Assembly (NCBI RefSeq): GCF_001750105.1
Contig: NZ_CP014143.1
Span: 2,449,501-2,513,500 of the forward strand
Reading direction: 5' to 3'
DNA: 64,000 nt
From: Microbulbifer aggregans
GTDB lineage: Bacteria; Pseudomonadota; Gammaproteobacteria; Pseudomonadales; Cellvibrionaceae
Under the pieces are notes generated by a model. It saw nothing but the letters and a program-made list of their open reading frames with translations. It made no database searches and had not been told where the DNA came from. Below are positions 53,443 to 62,267 of this stretch, in pieces (the stretch's first letter is position 1; each line of letters opens with the position of its first letter). The translations under genes were made by a program, and so were the position numbers.

Positions 53443-56109
53443 ATGAAAATTCTTAAGGTGGTGGGGTTTTCAGTATTACTGTTTTGTATTGTGTCGTGCA
53501 CTTCAAAGATTTTTTATATCGAACAGCTGGAAGCTAATGTTGATTCTGGTGACGCAGGTCAATCTTGGAAGCATCTGCGGCAAGCAATATCTGTAAATAA
53601 TGCCTATGGAAGGAATAGTAGAAATATAGATCTTCTAGAGCAGTATTTGAGGAATCATCCTGAAAGTGAATATGTCCCGTTCGTCAACATTGAAAAGGCT
53701 AGACAGCTTTCACTTAATGGAAGCAGTCAAGAGGCGGCATCTTTATTGGAGGGCGTGATCAGAGAAGACTTTGTATCTTTAGATCTTAAGCATAAATCTC
53801 TCGTCTATGAAAGATTGTATGAGCTCAATAAGGCTCAAAATGAAAGAGCATTGGATATACTGGAAAGGTATACCATAGACAGGCCTATTCAGGAGTGGGA
53901 TGCAGCTTTCCTTTTAGATGTAAATGAATTCGCATTGAAAAACGCTAATCTCAGTCTTTCTGAAAAAGTTTCTCTGGTTCTTCGGGAAAGAAGTGAAGAT
54001 TTTGTAGGGGTGCATGATATTGATCTAAATTCTTACTTGGAATTGACTGCTGCTATCACTGCTGACATGAGAGCTAATAGGAGGCCAGCTTGGATCAGTG
54101 CTAGCTTAGAGGAATTATACGAAAAGATTGAGTTGGCAATAGAAAAGAAAGATTTGAGTGCTCTTAATAATTTGCTTGCTCCTGTAGGGGGGAGGTTTTT
54201 TGTTCGTGGGTCTGAAGTCCCGGAGTATCGCGGCAAAATCATAGACTACTTACAGTCGAATATCCCCGATTCTGTTTCTATCGAAAGGCCAGAAAATCTG
54301 ACTCTTGCCAGTAATAATGGAAATTTGCATTCAATTGTGCTTGCTGGGTGGGAGGGTTTGAATAGTCTTTCGCGGCTGGAGCTTATTGTAAGAAAAAATC
54401 CTTTAGGTTGGTCATGGCATGATGTTGGGCTATCGATAGATTCATCATATGCAAACGCCTCCAACCAAGTGGCTTCAGGGTTGGGTTTGGATCTAGACAG
54501 TGGAATGAAAATTTGCGATAGAAATAGCTGTCAGGGTGTATGTGTAACTGATCCAGAGTTGCCGGACTCCGAGTTCTGCCTTAGTGATACAGAGAGTGAT
54601 GCCATTAACTATTTTTTGGGTGATGATCATGGCATAAAAGCACCATGGAAGAATGGAAGATCATATGCCAGTGGAGATGAGTTAACCTACATTAGTGTTC
54701 GCTGTGGAAATGGATTTCATGGTAACTACTATGGTGAAGATACCCATCTCGGTAGTGATTATTATGCAATCGACTTTAACCGTGTAGGGGCGCAAGCCGA
54801 GGCTGTTTCAATCTTGCCAGGACGTGTTACAGATGTGAATTTTTCAAATGGTCAGGTCTGGATTGAACATTGGGATACACATGGAAATAGATTAGATATT
54901 CGAAGTACATATGCTCACATGAATCCTATCCATGTTAGTGATAACGACTGGGTTTCTCAGGGGCAACCTCTAGGCAAGATTTCAGACAAGGGTAAGGCAT
55001 TTGGAAAGCACCTTCATTTTGAAGTCGAGCGGCAGGACTCAGGTGGGAATTGGGTGTCTGTGATGCCGAAAAAGATCGAAGGTGTTTCGAGAACAAGGGT
55101 GAATAATAGTTCAAAGTGTATAACTTCTACGAACGTTTTGACCATCTCCGATAGCGATGGTGATGGAGTATTTGCTCCAATGGATAATTGTCCTGATATC
55201 TCCAATGCTGACCAAAAGGATAGTGACAATAACTTGGTCGGTGATGTTTGTGACGATAGTGATAATGATGGGGTCGCCTATTATTGGGACAATTGCCCGC
55301 GAGTCTCGAATCCTAACCAGGGGGATAGAGATGCTGACGATATTGGCGATGCCTGTGATAGTGATGATGATAATGATGGTGTTGCTGATGTTAAAAGGGT
55401 TTGTGATTTTGTCGGTAACCCGAGCTTTCGTTTTCCTGAGAATTGCGAGTACCATCCTCTAGATAACTGCCCCTTGCATCCTAATGGTGACCAGATTGAT
55501 TCTGATGGAGATTCTTTTGGTGATGCATGTGATAACTGTGCCTTGATTGCGCAAAACGACCAAGAAGATAGTGATGGCGACGGTGTGGGTGATGCTTGTG
55601 ATTTGTGTGTAGGAAAGTTTGATGGTGGTGATTTAGACAATGATGGAACCCCAGATGGGTGTGATCCTGATATAGACGGCGATGGTTTGGCAAATGATGA
55701 AGATGGCTGCCCTTACGATAAGGATCGAACCGATCCCTTAGATTGCCTCCGACCCTTTGAGAGTTATGCCATTGAGGTTATCCCGGTTATTCCAAATCTT
55801 GATGTTGATTTGCCGCCGATCTGCCCCATTGATGCTTGCCCGATCAAGCCACCCTTTGAATTTGTTAGAGAGATTCAGTTTGAAAAGGGAGTCTTTGATT
55901 TCAACTTTACCCTTAAAGGTAGGGATGGAAAACATCTCAATTATGAGGAAATTAACAAAGATGGTAGGTTGGTAATTAGGTTCATGCAGAGCACCATTGA
56001 ATCTCCTGTTTTATCAATGGAAAAAGGTGTTAATAATAAACTTCCAAGATACTTTCAGGTCAAAAATATTGATCAGTCACTAATTCCTACTCTAGGAAGA
56101 AAAGATTAA
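53443..56109 (+). CDS. Lipoprotein with M23 peptidase domain and TSP3 repeats
   Basis: An 888-residue precursor, possibly cell-wall-active. The signal peptide ends in a lipobox (VLLFCIVSC, Cys19); AAGGA precedes the ATG. Residues ~25-330 are mostly helical. The M23 metallopeptidase domain (about 415-545) has zinc ligands H435 and D439 (THLGSDYYAID), H492 (TYAHM) and H525 within HLHFEV (H523/H525), so an endopeptidase on peptidoglycan cross-links is chemically possible. Residues 567-767 are calcium-binding thrombospondin type 3 repeats (units like DNCPDISNADQKDSD and DSDGDGVGDACD) with paired Cys. The DNA is much AT-richer than core genes here, suggesting acquisition. Confidence 0.85.
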   Translation: MKILKVVGFSVLLFCIVSCTSKIFYIEQLEANVDSGDAGQSWKHLRQAISVNNAYGRNSRNIDLLEQYLRNHPESEYVPFVNIEKARQLSLNGSSQEAASLLEGVIREDFVSLDLKHKSLVYERLYELNKAQNERALDILERYTIDRPIQEWDAAFLLDVNEFALKNANLSLSEKVSLVLRERSEDFVGVHDIDLNSYLELTAAITADMRANRRPAWISASLEELYEKIELAIEKKDLSALNNLLAPVGGRFFVRGSEVPEYRGKIIDYLQSNIPDSVSIERPENLTLASNNGNLHSIVLAGWEGLNSLSRLELIVRKNPLGWSWHDVGLSIDSSYANASNQVASGLGLDLDSGMKICDRNSCQGVCVTDPELPDSEFCLSDTESDAINYFLGDDHGIKAPWKNGRSYASGDELTYISVRCGNGFHGNYYGEDTHLGSDYYAIDFNRVGAQAEAVSILPGRVTDVNFSNGQVWIEHWDTHGNRLDIRSTYAHMNPIHVSDNDWVSQGQPLGKISDKGKAFGKHLHFEVERQDSGGNWVSVMPKKIEGVSRTRVNNSSKCITSTNVLTISDSDGDGVFAPMDNCPDISNADQKDSDNNLVGDVCDDSDNDGVAYYWDNCPRVSNPNQGDRDADDIGDACDSDDDNDGVADVKRVCDFVGNPSFRFPENCEYHPLDNCPLHPNGDQIDSDGDSFGDACDNCALIAQNDQEDSDGDGVGDACDLCVGKFDGGDLDNDGTPDGCDPDIDGDGLANDEDGCPYDKDRTDPLDCLRPFESYAIEVIPVIPNLDVDLPPICPIDACPIKPPFEFVREIQFEKGVFDFNFTLKGRDGKHLNYEEINKDGRLVIRFMQSTIESPVLSMEKGVNNKLPRYFQVKNIDQSLIPTLGRKD

Positions 56110-56120
56110 CATCTGTCAGT

Positions 56121-56158
56121 GAGGCGATGATGTTCTACCTTCATCGCCTCTTTATTAT
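56121..56158 (+). terminator. Rho-independent terminator
   Basis: GAGGCGATGA-TGTTCTACCT-TCATCGCCTC followed by TTTATTAT, 11 bases after the M23/TSP3 lipoprotein stop codon. A perfect 10-bp stem. Confidence 0.88.
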
Positions 56159-56261
56159 GATTTTTTATAATCATTTTATGGGCAGCAAGCAATTTCTCTA
56201 AGAATCTAATGCTGTCTTTTTATTAAATGGATTATTCAGCGAACCACATATCGGAAATGTA

Positions 56262-58751
56262 ATGAAAACATTAGAAGAAGCCCTTCGTTGGTCCATGATT
56301 TCCACTGCTCTTGTGTGTTTAATTGTTGGTTGTACTGTTGGTCGGGTCCAAGATACAAGCGGCTCTCCAATTAGCGGTGCAGATATTGTTGCATATGGTC
56401 AGTGTGCAGGAGATGGTTGTGAAGCAAACAAGGTTGCAACAGAAGCTCCCTCTGGGACCTTGACCGGCTATCACGCCTCGACAAATGCTAATGGCCTATT
56501 TTTCTTTGACCCCTATGCCGAACAGGTTCCTCCTTCAGAGGCGATGGCAATCGTGGTGCCGGAAGGTTCTTCCGATAATTATTACAAGATGCAGATATCT
56601 CAGGTTGGCTTTCAAGATGTGTGGCGGGATTACACGCCAAAATTTGAACAGCATGTCCACGATGGCAGCACCTATCTTATCTCTCAGGTCCCAGACACGT
56701 TTCTATGCCGATTTGATGAAGTCGATACTGATGGTGATGGTATCTGCGATGCTGCAGAAACGCTCTATGGTATGTCTTCAGTTGCGGCAGATACCGACAG
56801 TGACGGGACTTACGATGACCAGGAGCTTTATGGTACGGGTTCCCCCTTTAAGATAAATACCCGTAAGCTGATACGTTACTCTATCAATGTCAGCGATATT
56901 GAATCTTCTAAAGCCTTCTATGAACGGCTTGGCTTCCAAAGCTCGGTGGAGAGCACGCTCGATATCAGCGATCCAGATCAGGCACAAGCACTCAATCTTG
57001 CCCCCTATCAAGTAGAGTCGGCCATTATGGTGCTGGACGATGGGTTTGTCGTCGAGCTTAATCAGTTCATAACCCTTTATGATTCGGAGCCTGTGAATAC
57101 TGGTGTGGCGCTCGGAATGACAGGCCTAACACTGGACACGGAAAACCTCGTCGCGGATATGGCGTCACTCGACGCTGTCGGCGTCTCCTACGATGTCGTC
57201 TCTGAATTGTATGGTGATCCGTTGGCGATTACCTTGACGGATCCAGATGGCATTGGGGTAATGCTCATTCAGCGCGCAGGCCCCACGAATACTTCAGCAG
57301 ACTATGCCCATGGTATTGCTGGGCCCACGATCTATGTTAGCGACTACCAGTCCTCTCTAGAGTTCTACCAAAACTTGGGGTTTCGACTCAAAGAGCGTGC
57401 GAATCAGCCTGATACGCTATCGCTTGGAAATCTCCGCGAAGTGACGCTCGTCGAGACAAGCAGTAGTAGTGGTCCGTATGAAGAGGCGAACCACCTCGGA
57501 ATATCCCGGCTAGCGATTGAGACGACCAATCTTGATCAAGACATTCAAATCCTGCAGGAGCAGGGGGTGTCGTTCTACTCGTCACCAGTCACACAGCCAG
57601 TGCCGTTCGAGGAACTGCGTAGTGTCGCGTTCGAAGATCCCGATGGAACAATTATCGAACTTGTTCAATACAGCTGGGCGGATCGACCTGCACGGCTGGG
57701 GGATGGTTCGGGTGCGGGCCGGGAGTCATTGCCGCTTGGTGAGATGTGCGACGGAACTCCAGAATCCTTTTACGGCGAGCGGTTGTTCGAGCCTGTCCTC
57801 TGCGGCGATACTGGGCTCCCAGTGCCTGTGCCTCGTCTAGAGGCTGCTCCACGGCATCAAGCCCTCTACGCGTCCGAGCGATGTGGCACTCCCCTTATCT
57901 TCCAAACTGCTGAGCAGCGTTTTGACTGTGCCACAGTAGAGTTTTTCCTTGGCCTGCAAGATGGTCGCAAGAGTGAGCGAGAGCACTCAATGAGATATAT
58001 ATCGAAGGCGATCCAGCTTGCCGAGGGGGATGCTTCCACCATGACGGACGAGTACAAGTACAACCTAGCACGGATGTATGAGTATCGAGCCATCGGTAAG
58101 AACGGTATGGGACTTGAAAACGGCGTATTTGAATACCTGGTGTATCCAGAGCTCCATGCTGGTGCCGATTTCGCTCGTACCGAGGAGCTCAATCCAGGCA
58201 ATATCCCTGCAATAGCATTCGGGTTGTCCAACGATCTGACGTCGGCTCGTATCGCTGGCGATGAGGAGCTTGCCGTTGCAAAAGCTTGGGAGATCCTAGA
58301 GTTTGCCGAGACTGCAGGAAATCCAAATACTCTGGAAGCTATTAACGTCGGTGTGATCTTGACGCTCATGGGGATCGTTGCAGACTTCCCAATGAACACT
58401 GGCCTTCCACAGCGGATGCTAGAGGATTTTCTATGGGCTATGAGTTTTGACGGGGACCTTGACTACTTTACCGTTAATACGAAGAAGGCACCTTTCATTC
58501 GCCCGGGCCTCGAGTATGCTCTGGCATCACTTTATGCGCGTAATGGTCTGCGAGACGAGTACATAGCCCAGCTCGAGGTGGTTGCGGCTCAACCTCGCTA
58601 TGAAGAATGGGCTTGGTATGACTTTGTTGAAGCGCAGCGGGCGAACCCCAATAGAATGCTAGCCAAGTTCGAATCGTTCGGAGGCGACGGTTATTCCGAT
58701 ACGTATGCTGGTTCGAATAATGGCTGCATGGTATGCCACGGTAATCAGTAG
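56262..58751 (+). CDS. Lipoprotein with two VOC domains and terminal CXXCH motif
   Basis: An 829-residue precursor with lipobox Cys24 (LVCLIVGC). Residues ~25-120 resemble a carboxypeptidase-regulatory-like beta domain (GRVQDTSGSPISGADIVAYG). An acidic calcium-binding-type segment follows (DTDGDGICDAAETLYG ... DTDSDGTYDDQELYG). Two vicinal-oxygen-chelate (glyoxalase/dioxygenase-fold) domains come next, starting IRYSINVSDIESSKAFYERL (about 205-340) and PTIYVSDYQSSLEFYQNL (about 350-465). The C-terminal ~270 residues are helical, TPR-like. The last residues, CMVCHGNQ, contain CXXCH (C822, C825, H826), a c-type haem attachment motif. No such domain order is known to me. The start has no strong ribosome site. 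Confidence 0.8.
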   Translation: MKTLEEALRWSMISTALVCLIVGCTVGRVQDTSGSPISGADIVAYGQCAGDGCEANKVATEAPSGTLTGYHASTNANGLFFFDPYAEQVPPSEAMAIVVPEGSSDNYYKMQISQVGFQDVWRDYTPKFEQHVHDGSTYLISQVPDTFLCRFDEVDTDGDGICDAAETLYGMSSVAADTDSDGTYDDQELYGTGSPFKINTRKLIRYSINVSDIESSKAFYERLGFQSSVESTLDISDPDQAQALNLAPYQVESAIMVLDDGFVVELNQFITLYDSEPVNTGVALGMTGLTLDTENLVADMASLDAVGVSYDVVSELYGDPLAITLTDPDGIGVMLIQRAGPTNTSADYAHGIAGPTIYVSDYQSSLEFYQNLGFRLKERANQPDTLSLGNLREVTLVETSSSSGPYEEANHLGISRLAIETTNLDQDIQILQEQGVSFYSSPVTQPVPFEELRSVAFEDPDGTIIELVQYSWADRPARLGDGSGAGRESLPLGEMCDGTPESFYGERLFEPVLCGDTGLPVPVPRLEAAPRHQALYASERCGTPLIFQTAEQRFDCATVEFFLGLQDGRKSEREHSMRYISKAIQLAEGDASTMTDEYKYNLARMYEYRAIGKNGMGLENGVFEYLVYPELHAGADFARTEELNPGNIPAIAFGLSNDLTSARIAGDEELAVAKAWEILEFAETAGNPNTLEAINVGVILTLMGIVADFPMNTGLPQRMLEDFLWAMSFDGDLDYFTVNTKKAPFIRPGLEYALASLYARNGLRDEYIAQLEVVAAQPRYEEWAWYDFVEAQRANPNRMLAKFESFGGDGYSDTYAGSNNGCMVCHGNQ

Positions 58752-59076
58752 TACTGCTTGCTATTGGCGGTGATCGTGAGGCCGCTTTGGTGTGCGGTCT
58801 CTGCTCTTCCACTGCTCCCAGGAAACTATGGCAACAGGGAATGGGGGTGTGACCCGTAAAAATACATAAGAAGCGAGGGTCTGTGGCGACCTAGAGTTAA
58901 GTCTTGCTCCGCCATTCCTTGGGCCTATTGCGCTTATCCCGGGCTAGTGATAGCGGCTCGTGTAAGGCTCCTATAACAACTTGCTGAGGACTGGCTGTCG
59001 CGCTGAGGTTTATCTGCTGAAGTTGGAAGGCAGCAGCCAATACGCCCTTCGTAAAGCTTGGTGCAAAGAGCTGAGT
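58752..59076. other. Intergenic region left of tRNA-Arg
   Basis: About 325 bases with no gene. A hairpin GAGGCCGC/GCGGTCTC (58778-58801, one G-T pair) followed by CTGCTCTTCC may end the lipoprotein transcript. This is the 3' side of the minus-strand tRNA-Arg, where island junctions would be expected. No repeat of the tRNA 3' end was found by eye. Confidence 0.4.
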
Positions 59077-59152
59077 TGGCGCCCCCGGCAGGACTCGAAC
59101 CTGCAGTGCGGACTTAGGAGGTCCGTGGTTTATCCTGTTAACCGACGGGGGC
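59077..59152 (-). tRNA. tRNA-Arg(CCU)
   Basis: On the minus strand the acceptor arm is GCCCCCG/CGGGGGC, the anticodon arm is CGGAC/GTCCG with loop CTCCTAA (anticodon CCU, reading AGG), and the T arm is GCAGG/CCTGC around TTCGAGT. The 3' CCA is encoded at 59077-59079. The layout and sequence resemble E. coli argW. Its 3' end faces the gene-poor, AT-rich accessory stretch to its left. Confidence 0.95.
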
Positions 59153-59632
59153 AGGCTTTGGCTCTGGGTGACAACAATGGAGCTGTCCTGCCAAAGGAGG
59201 GGGGCTATTCTAGCGCCATCAGCGGCCTGTGTCATGGGGGAGGCCCGCTGCTTTCGCGGCGAGATCGGAGCCGTCAGTGGAGGGGTGAGGTTGCTGGAAG
59301 TTCGGTCAGCTGGCGGAGTCCTCACAGGGGTGTAACTCACGGTAACAGTGGCGGCGGTGAGGTAACGTTTTTGCCGGTCCTACATCTTCATACTCCAGTC
59401 GAAAAACTGTCGTAAATACGTCACGGAATAGCGCTATTTTGGCGCTGAAAGGGGCGTAGGAAAGAAAACGTTTTTCCCGTCTCTAACCGGTGGCTCCTGG
59501 TTCCGGAATAAAGTTGTTTCCCCGAAGAAATTTTTCTTGACCGCGCATCTAGGAGCTGATTAATCTGCAGTTGCATAACAAAAACAACAAGGGTGTTTCT
59601 GCCTCTGGCAGATCGAGATTTTGGAGTTTCGT
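59153..59632. other. Intergenic region, promoter side of tRNA-Arg
   Basis: About 480 bases between tRNA-Arg (-) and the PA3496-like gene (+). Long open frames here run across or antisense to the tRNA and are artefacts. No further RNA, repeat or gene was recognised. Confidence 0.4.
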
Positions 59633-59815
59633 ATGAGCGGCAACGTTAACGAAAAAGACTTTGATTTTGATCACGATGACATCCCCCAGATTGCCAACGA
59701 AGTCCTTCGTCAGGCAACGTCCCAACCACCTACGGATGCCCGTCGGATGGTAGAGGACAGACTGGAAGAAATGCGCCTCAGGCGCGAACTCATGGACTAC
59801 GATTTCGAGTTTTGA
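59633..59815 (+). CDS. PA3496-like small protein
   Basis: A 60-residue acidic, probably partly disordered protein. Start ATG 59633 (MSGNVNEKDFDFDHDD) has TTGGAG seven bases upstream; the frame opens four codons earlier at a TTG. The C-terminal helix ARRMVEDRLEEMRLRRELMD followed by YDFEF fits the conserved R-x-x-(I/V)-E-D-x-L-E-x-x-R-L-x-R-E-L pattern of the Pseudomonas PA3496 family, described as putative envelope-integrity proteins. Function unproven. Ends at a strong terminator. Confidence 0.7.
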   Translation: MSGNVNEKDFDFDHDDIPQIANEVLRQATSQPPTDARRMVEDRLEEMRLRRELMDYDFEF

Positions 59816-59828
59816 TGAGAGAAGCAGG

Positions 59829-59856
59829 GGGCGCCGGAGACGGCGCCCTTTGTCAT
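59829..59856 (+). terminator. Rho-independent terminator
   Basis: GGGCGCCG-GAGA-CGGCGCCC, a perfect 8-bp stem with a stable GNRA-type GAGA loop, followed by TTTGTCATTTT. Located 13 bases after the PA3496-like gene. Confidence 0.88.
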
Positions 59857-60153
59857 TTTGGCTGGCGGCAGGATAAAAATTTCTGAGGGGTTCTGGGCCC
59901 CGTCCGTCCCAGTATTTGAGAGTCTGGATGCGGGGCGACTCGAGCCAGCTCTCATTCCATTGACCGCGGTCAGGAATCGGCCAGCTTGGCAGGTAACGAC
60001 TGCGGGTCTATGGCCCTGAAAAATAATAACAAGTCGAATCCGATCCCTGTGGGCGGAATTCGGCGCCAACAAAGCCGACGCAAAATAATAAAAAACAGCG
60101 TAGGTTTTCAATAAGGTTCAAGAGTGAATCGGCCTGGGAAAGGGAACTTCCGT

Positions 60154-60498
60154 ATGGCGAGCTATACATCCGATGCACCGAGGGTGACCTCGGAACTCTC
60201 TTCGTGTGGGAGTCACCTGACAATCCGGGTCTACGGTGCTTTTAACTTCAATCTGCACCGCGATTTCCTCGACAGCTATAGCGCTCTTCCTGAGCAGCCT
60301 TCGAGCTTCAGTATCGATCTCGCCCAGGCCACGCATCTCGATAGTGCAGCCCTGGGTATGCTGTTACTGCTTCGTGACCACTGCTTTGGCGCTGAGGCCG
60401 AAGTCTCATCGGGTGCGGTCTCCCTCCTGAATGCCAACGAGCACGTGGCAACCATCCTCGAAGTATCAAATTTCGATCAGCTGTTCGATATCCGCTGA
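60154..60498 (+). CDS. STAS-domain anti-sigma factor antagonist (HsbA-like)
   Basis: A 114-residue single STAS domain. Strand SHLTIRVYGAFNFNL is followed by a helix, SSFSIDLAQATHLDSAALGM and LLLLRDHC. The phosphorylation site is Ser64 in HLDSAALG. In Pseudomonas the equivalent protein HsbA is phosphorylated and dephosphorylated by its partner HsbR and controls flagellar anti-sigma factor FlgM or diguanylate cyclase activity. ATG 60154 (AAAGGGA upstream) is preferred; GTG 60124 with AAGG is the alternative. The regulator gene follows after two bases. Confidence 0.88.
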   Translation: MASYTSDAPRVTSELSSCGSHLTIRVYGAFNFNLHRDFLDSYSALPEQPSSFSIDLAQATHLDSAALGMLLLLRDHCFGAEAEVSSGAVSLLNANEHVATILEVSNFDQLFDIR

Positions 60499-60500
60499 CT

Positions 60501-62261
60501 GTGGCGTCCATGCTCAGATTATTGATCGTGGAGCCGGTTGAGAGCGAAGCTTCGCTGTTGGCGGGCGCGCTGCGGACAGCCGCAGAGGAATCGTCGGAGC
60601 TTGCCACAGTTGCCATTGCTATTGAGCGCAATATGGCGGCTGCCCTCAGCAGTTTTACCACCCGCAAACCCAGTATGGTCCTCATCGGTCCTGGTGCTGC
60701 TGCAGAAAGCGAGCCCGGTGAGCTGGACAGATTGCGCGCGCTGGCGGGAATGGAGCCCGTACCCACCATTCTTGCTGGCGACGAGCGCGACAGGCTTCTC
60801 GAGCGGGCATTGGCGATGGGGGCGGACGAGATAATGGCGAAACCCTACGACCCGCGTGATGTGCGTTTGAAATTGGAGACCCTCGGCAGGCTCGCCCGCT
60901 TTGGCTCCTCTCTGCTGGCCCAGAGGGATCATTTCCGGCAGAGCAATGACGGCTTTCTACAAGAGCAGGCATCGGTCAGGCGGATGTTCAGCAACCTGAG
61001 CCGGGAAAGCTGCCTCAACGGGAGTCGGGCGATCCGGCATCACCTGTCACCGCAGGCACTGCTGAACGGCGACGTTGTGGCCGCCGCCTGGGGCCCGGGT
61101 GGCAAGCTGGTCATGCTGCTTGGGGACTTTACCGGCCACGGACTGGCTGCCGCTATCGGTACGGTGCCGTTGACGTCGGTCTTCTACTCCATGGTGCCGA
61201 AGGGCTTTTCTCTTGTCCGCATTCTTCAGGAGCTAAACGGAAAGCTGCACCGTCTTCTGCCGGGAAACATGTTCTGTTGCGCGATATTGCTCGAGCTGGA
61301 TACGCACAAGCGACGGTTGCGGCTGTTCAATGGCGGTATGCCCAGCGCCTGTCTACGCCGAGGATCCGGGCGCGTCCGGCAGCTGGAGTCTCGCCAGTTA
61401 CCGCTCGGGGTGTTGGCGGAAATAGATGCGGCGTCGGCTATCGTTCATATCCCGGTAGAGGCCGATGACACGCTTTACCTGTGGAGTGATGGTCTGTCCG
61501 AGCTGCGGTCTGCTGCCGGTGAGGTGCTTGGGCAGCGACGGATCGTGGAAGCGGTTTCCCGCATTGAAGATGAGGAGGAGCGATTCGATCGCATCCTCGA
61601 TGAGGCTTTCCGCTTCGCTGCCCGCCAGGCGGATGATCTTTCGCTGGTGGAGCTGCGCTTCGGAGCGGCGTTTGCCGAGGCAGCAATGCGAGCGCCGGTC
61701 TGCCCGCGTTTGCCGGTTCGCCGGGTGGGGGAGTGGTCGGTAAAGTTCACGCTGGGTCCGCAGGAGCTCCGCGACGCGGACCCCCTGCCGCCACTTCTCG
61801 ATGTACTGGCCCAGACTCCCGGAGCAGCCCATTTCCGTGATGCCCTGACGGTCGTATTGGGGGAGTTATTCCGCAACGCGCTGGAGCATGGTGTCATCGG
61901 TCTGGACAGTGCGATGAAAGCCTCGGAGGTGGGCTTTGCCGAGTACTATCATGAGCTCCATCGTCGTCGCCGTGACTTGCGGCACGGTTGGATACAGGTG
62001 GCTGTACGGTGTCAGGGCCGGGGGGCTGGCGGTGTGCTCGAGGTGGTTGTGGATGACAGCGGCTCGGGCTTTCCGGCCAACTGGTCCCGGCGAGGAAACT
62101 ATGCGGGCCGGGGGCTGCCGTTGCTGCGATCGTTCTGCAGGATCCTGGAAGTGCAGTATGGCAGTAGCCGTGTAAGGGCGGTACTCGAGTGGGGGCCGGT
62201 CGACGGCGATGGTCGCCTTCGACCGGGCGGCTCGGAGTTCTCTCTCCGGGTGCCGGGCTAG
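60501..62261 (+). CDS. HsbR-like phosphatase/kinase with degenerate receiver domain
   Basis: A 586-residue three-domain regulator of the STAS protein encoded just upstream. Residues 1-125 have a receiver fold (LRLLIVEPVESEASLLAGAL ... MAKPYDP), but the acidic pair is EP and the acceptor Asp is replaced by Gly (PSMVLIGPG). Residues ~165-395 form a PP2C/SpoIIE phosphatase with metal motifs GDFTGHGLAAA, LWSDGLSE and QADDLSLVEL. Residues ~420-586 form a GHKL Ser-kinase domain (LGELFRNALEHG, VDDSGSGFP, GRGLPLLRSF). This combination matches HsbR. Start GTG 60501 or ATG 60510. Confidence 0.9.
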   Translation: MASMLRLLIVEPVESEASLLAGALRTAAEESSELATVAIAIERNMAAALSSFTTRKPSMVLIGPGAAAESEPGELDRLRALAGMEPVPTILAGDERDRLLERALAMGADEIMAKPYDPRDVRLKLETLGRLARFGSSLLAQRDHFRQSNDGFLQEQASVRRMFSNLSRESCLNGSRAIRHHLSPQALLNGDVVAAAWGPGGKLVMLLGDFTGHGLAAAIGTVPLTSVFYSMVPKGFSLVRILQELNGKLHRLLPGNMFCCAILLELDTHKRRLRLFNGGMPSACLRRGSGRVRQLESRQLPLGVLAEIDAASAIVHIPVEADDTLYLWSDGLSELRSAAGEVLGQRRIVEAVSRIEDEEERFDRILDEAFRFAARQADDLSLVELRFGAAFAEAAMRAPVCPRLPVRRVGEWSVKFTLGPQELRDADPLPPLLDVLAQTPGAAHFRDALTVVLGELFRNALEHGVIGLDSAMKASEVGFAEYYHELHRRRRDLRHGWIQVAVRCQGRGAGGVLEVVVDDSGSGFPANWSRRGNYAGRGLPLLRSFCRILEVQYGSSRVRAVLEWGPVDGDGRLRPGGSEFSLRVPG

Positions 62262-62267
62262 AATCGC

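Noticed and set aside
58897-59415. Frames of 144-147 codons on both strands across tRNA-Arg
   Set aside because: They run through the tRNA gene (RQDSNLQCGLRRSVV is the antisense tRNA signature) and have no family or ribosome site.
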